Position numbers and translations under genes: made by a program. DNA of 64,000 nucleotides from an uncultured Clostridia bacterium (GTDB lineage: Bacteria > Bacillota > Clostridia > TANB77 > CAG-508): positions 25,965 through 89,964 of the forward strand of contig CAKPKP010000007.1 in NCBI GenBank assembly GCA_934167495.1, given 5' to 3'. Below the pieces are notes generated by a model. The model had not been told where the DNA came from. It made no database searches and was given only the letters and a program-made list of their open reading frames with translations. Below are positions 63,907-64,000 of the stretch, piece by piece (the first letter of the stretch is position 1; each line of letters starts with the position of its first letter).

Positions 63907-63979
63907 CTCCGTCCCCAGTGACATGTGTCAATGGGGACGGAGTGGAGTGCGGAAAATAATACCACACCCAGTCCGTCCC
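63907..63979. repeat. GC-rich REP-like palindromic element
   Basis: CTCCGTCCCCA (63907-63917) and TGGGGACGGAG (63932-63942) form an 11-bp stem; inside it TGACA-TG-TGTCA forms a second stem. A third arm, TCCGTCCC, lies at 63972-63979 and can compete for GGGACGGA. It is far more GC-rich than its surroundings and matches the GGGGACGG-type intergenic palindromes known from many Clostridia, often linked to REP-associated transposases. It begins right after the GGDEF gene. Confidence 0.7.
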
Positions 63980-64000
63980 TAATTAATGTAATTTTTTTTA

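Overview
This is a strongly AT-rich chromosomal segment of a low-GC Gram-positive bacterium, most likely an uncultured anaerobic Clostridia lineage. Evidence: consensus sigma-A promoters with 17-bp spacers, AGGAGG-type ribosome binding sites, frequent TTG starts, a Spo0A-type regulator, anaerobic ribonucleotide reductase (nrdD/nrdG), class B sortase, GdpP, DacF-type carboxypeptidase and Gram-positive surface proteins. The exact taxon cannot be fixed from the sequence alone. No rRNA, tRNA, CRISPR array, integrase, transposase or relaxase gene was recognised.

Layout. 1-8.3 kb: 3' part of a giant beta-helix adhesin with InlB-type repeats, entering from the left edge. 8.4-11.4 kb: gpmA, a compositionally foreign GNAT acetyltransferase with its own promoter and terminator, a membrane-anchored repeat protein, and a Nudix hydrolase. 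11.5-18.4 kb: sortase B (minus strand), a three-gene operon of polytopic membrane proteins (two of them paralogues), and a convergent GT-C-like gene broken by a single-base frameshift. 18.6-40.3 kb: a large type IV secretion-like locus with three VirB2-like pilins, a PrgI/VirB3-like protein, a stand-alone TraC-like/VirB4-N protein, a VirB4 ATPase, three VirB6 paralogues (one fused to an NlpC/P60 peptidase), a TM-anchored glucosaminidase apparently split by a frameshift, and two VirB8/TcpC-like candidates. A polysaccharide deacetylase and a divergent Spo0A-like regulator sit inside it on the other strand. No relaxase, coupling protein or integrase is present. 40.3-53.3 kb: housekeeping genes pepF, gdpP, rplI, dnaB, tilS, ftsH, nrdD, nrdG and rpsU. 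53.3-58.1 kb: an XRE regulator, an ECF sigma/anti-sigma pair, a CAP-domain protein and a D,D-carboxypeptidase. 58.3-64 kb: a thioester-domain adhesin with five stalk repeats, and a receiver-GGDEF protein followed by a GC-rich hairpin element.

How it fits together. Much of the window concerns the cell envelope: two giant adhesins, wall hydrolases, a deacetylase, a sortase and a secretion machine with two separate wall-cutting domains. The best candidate for an undescribed system is the 18.6-40.3 kb orphan T4SS, which looks like a resident machine embedded next to housekeeping genes rather than a mobile conjugative element. A second candidate is a dispersed family of roughly 145-bp elements with three stem-loops, four clear copies of which lie between 40.3 and 56 kb.
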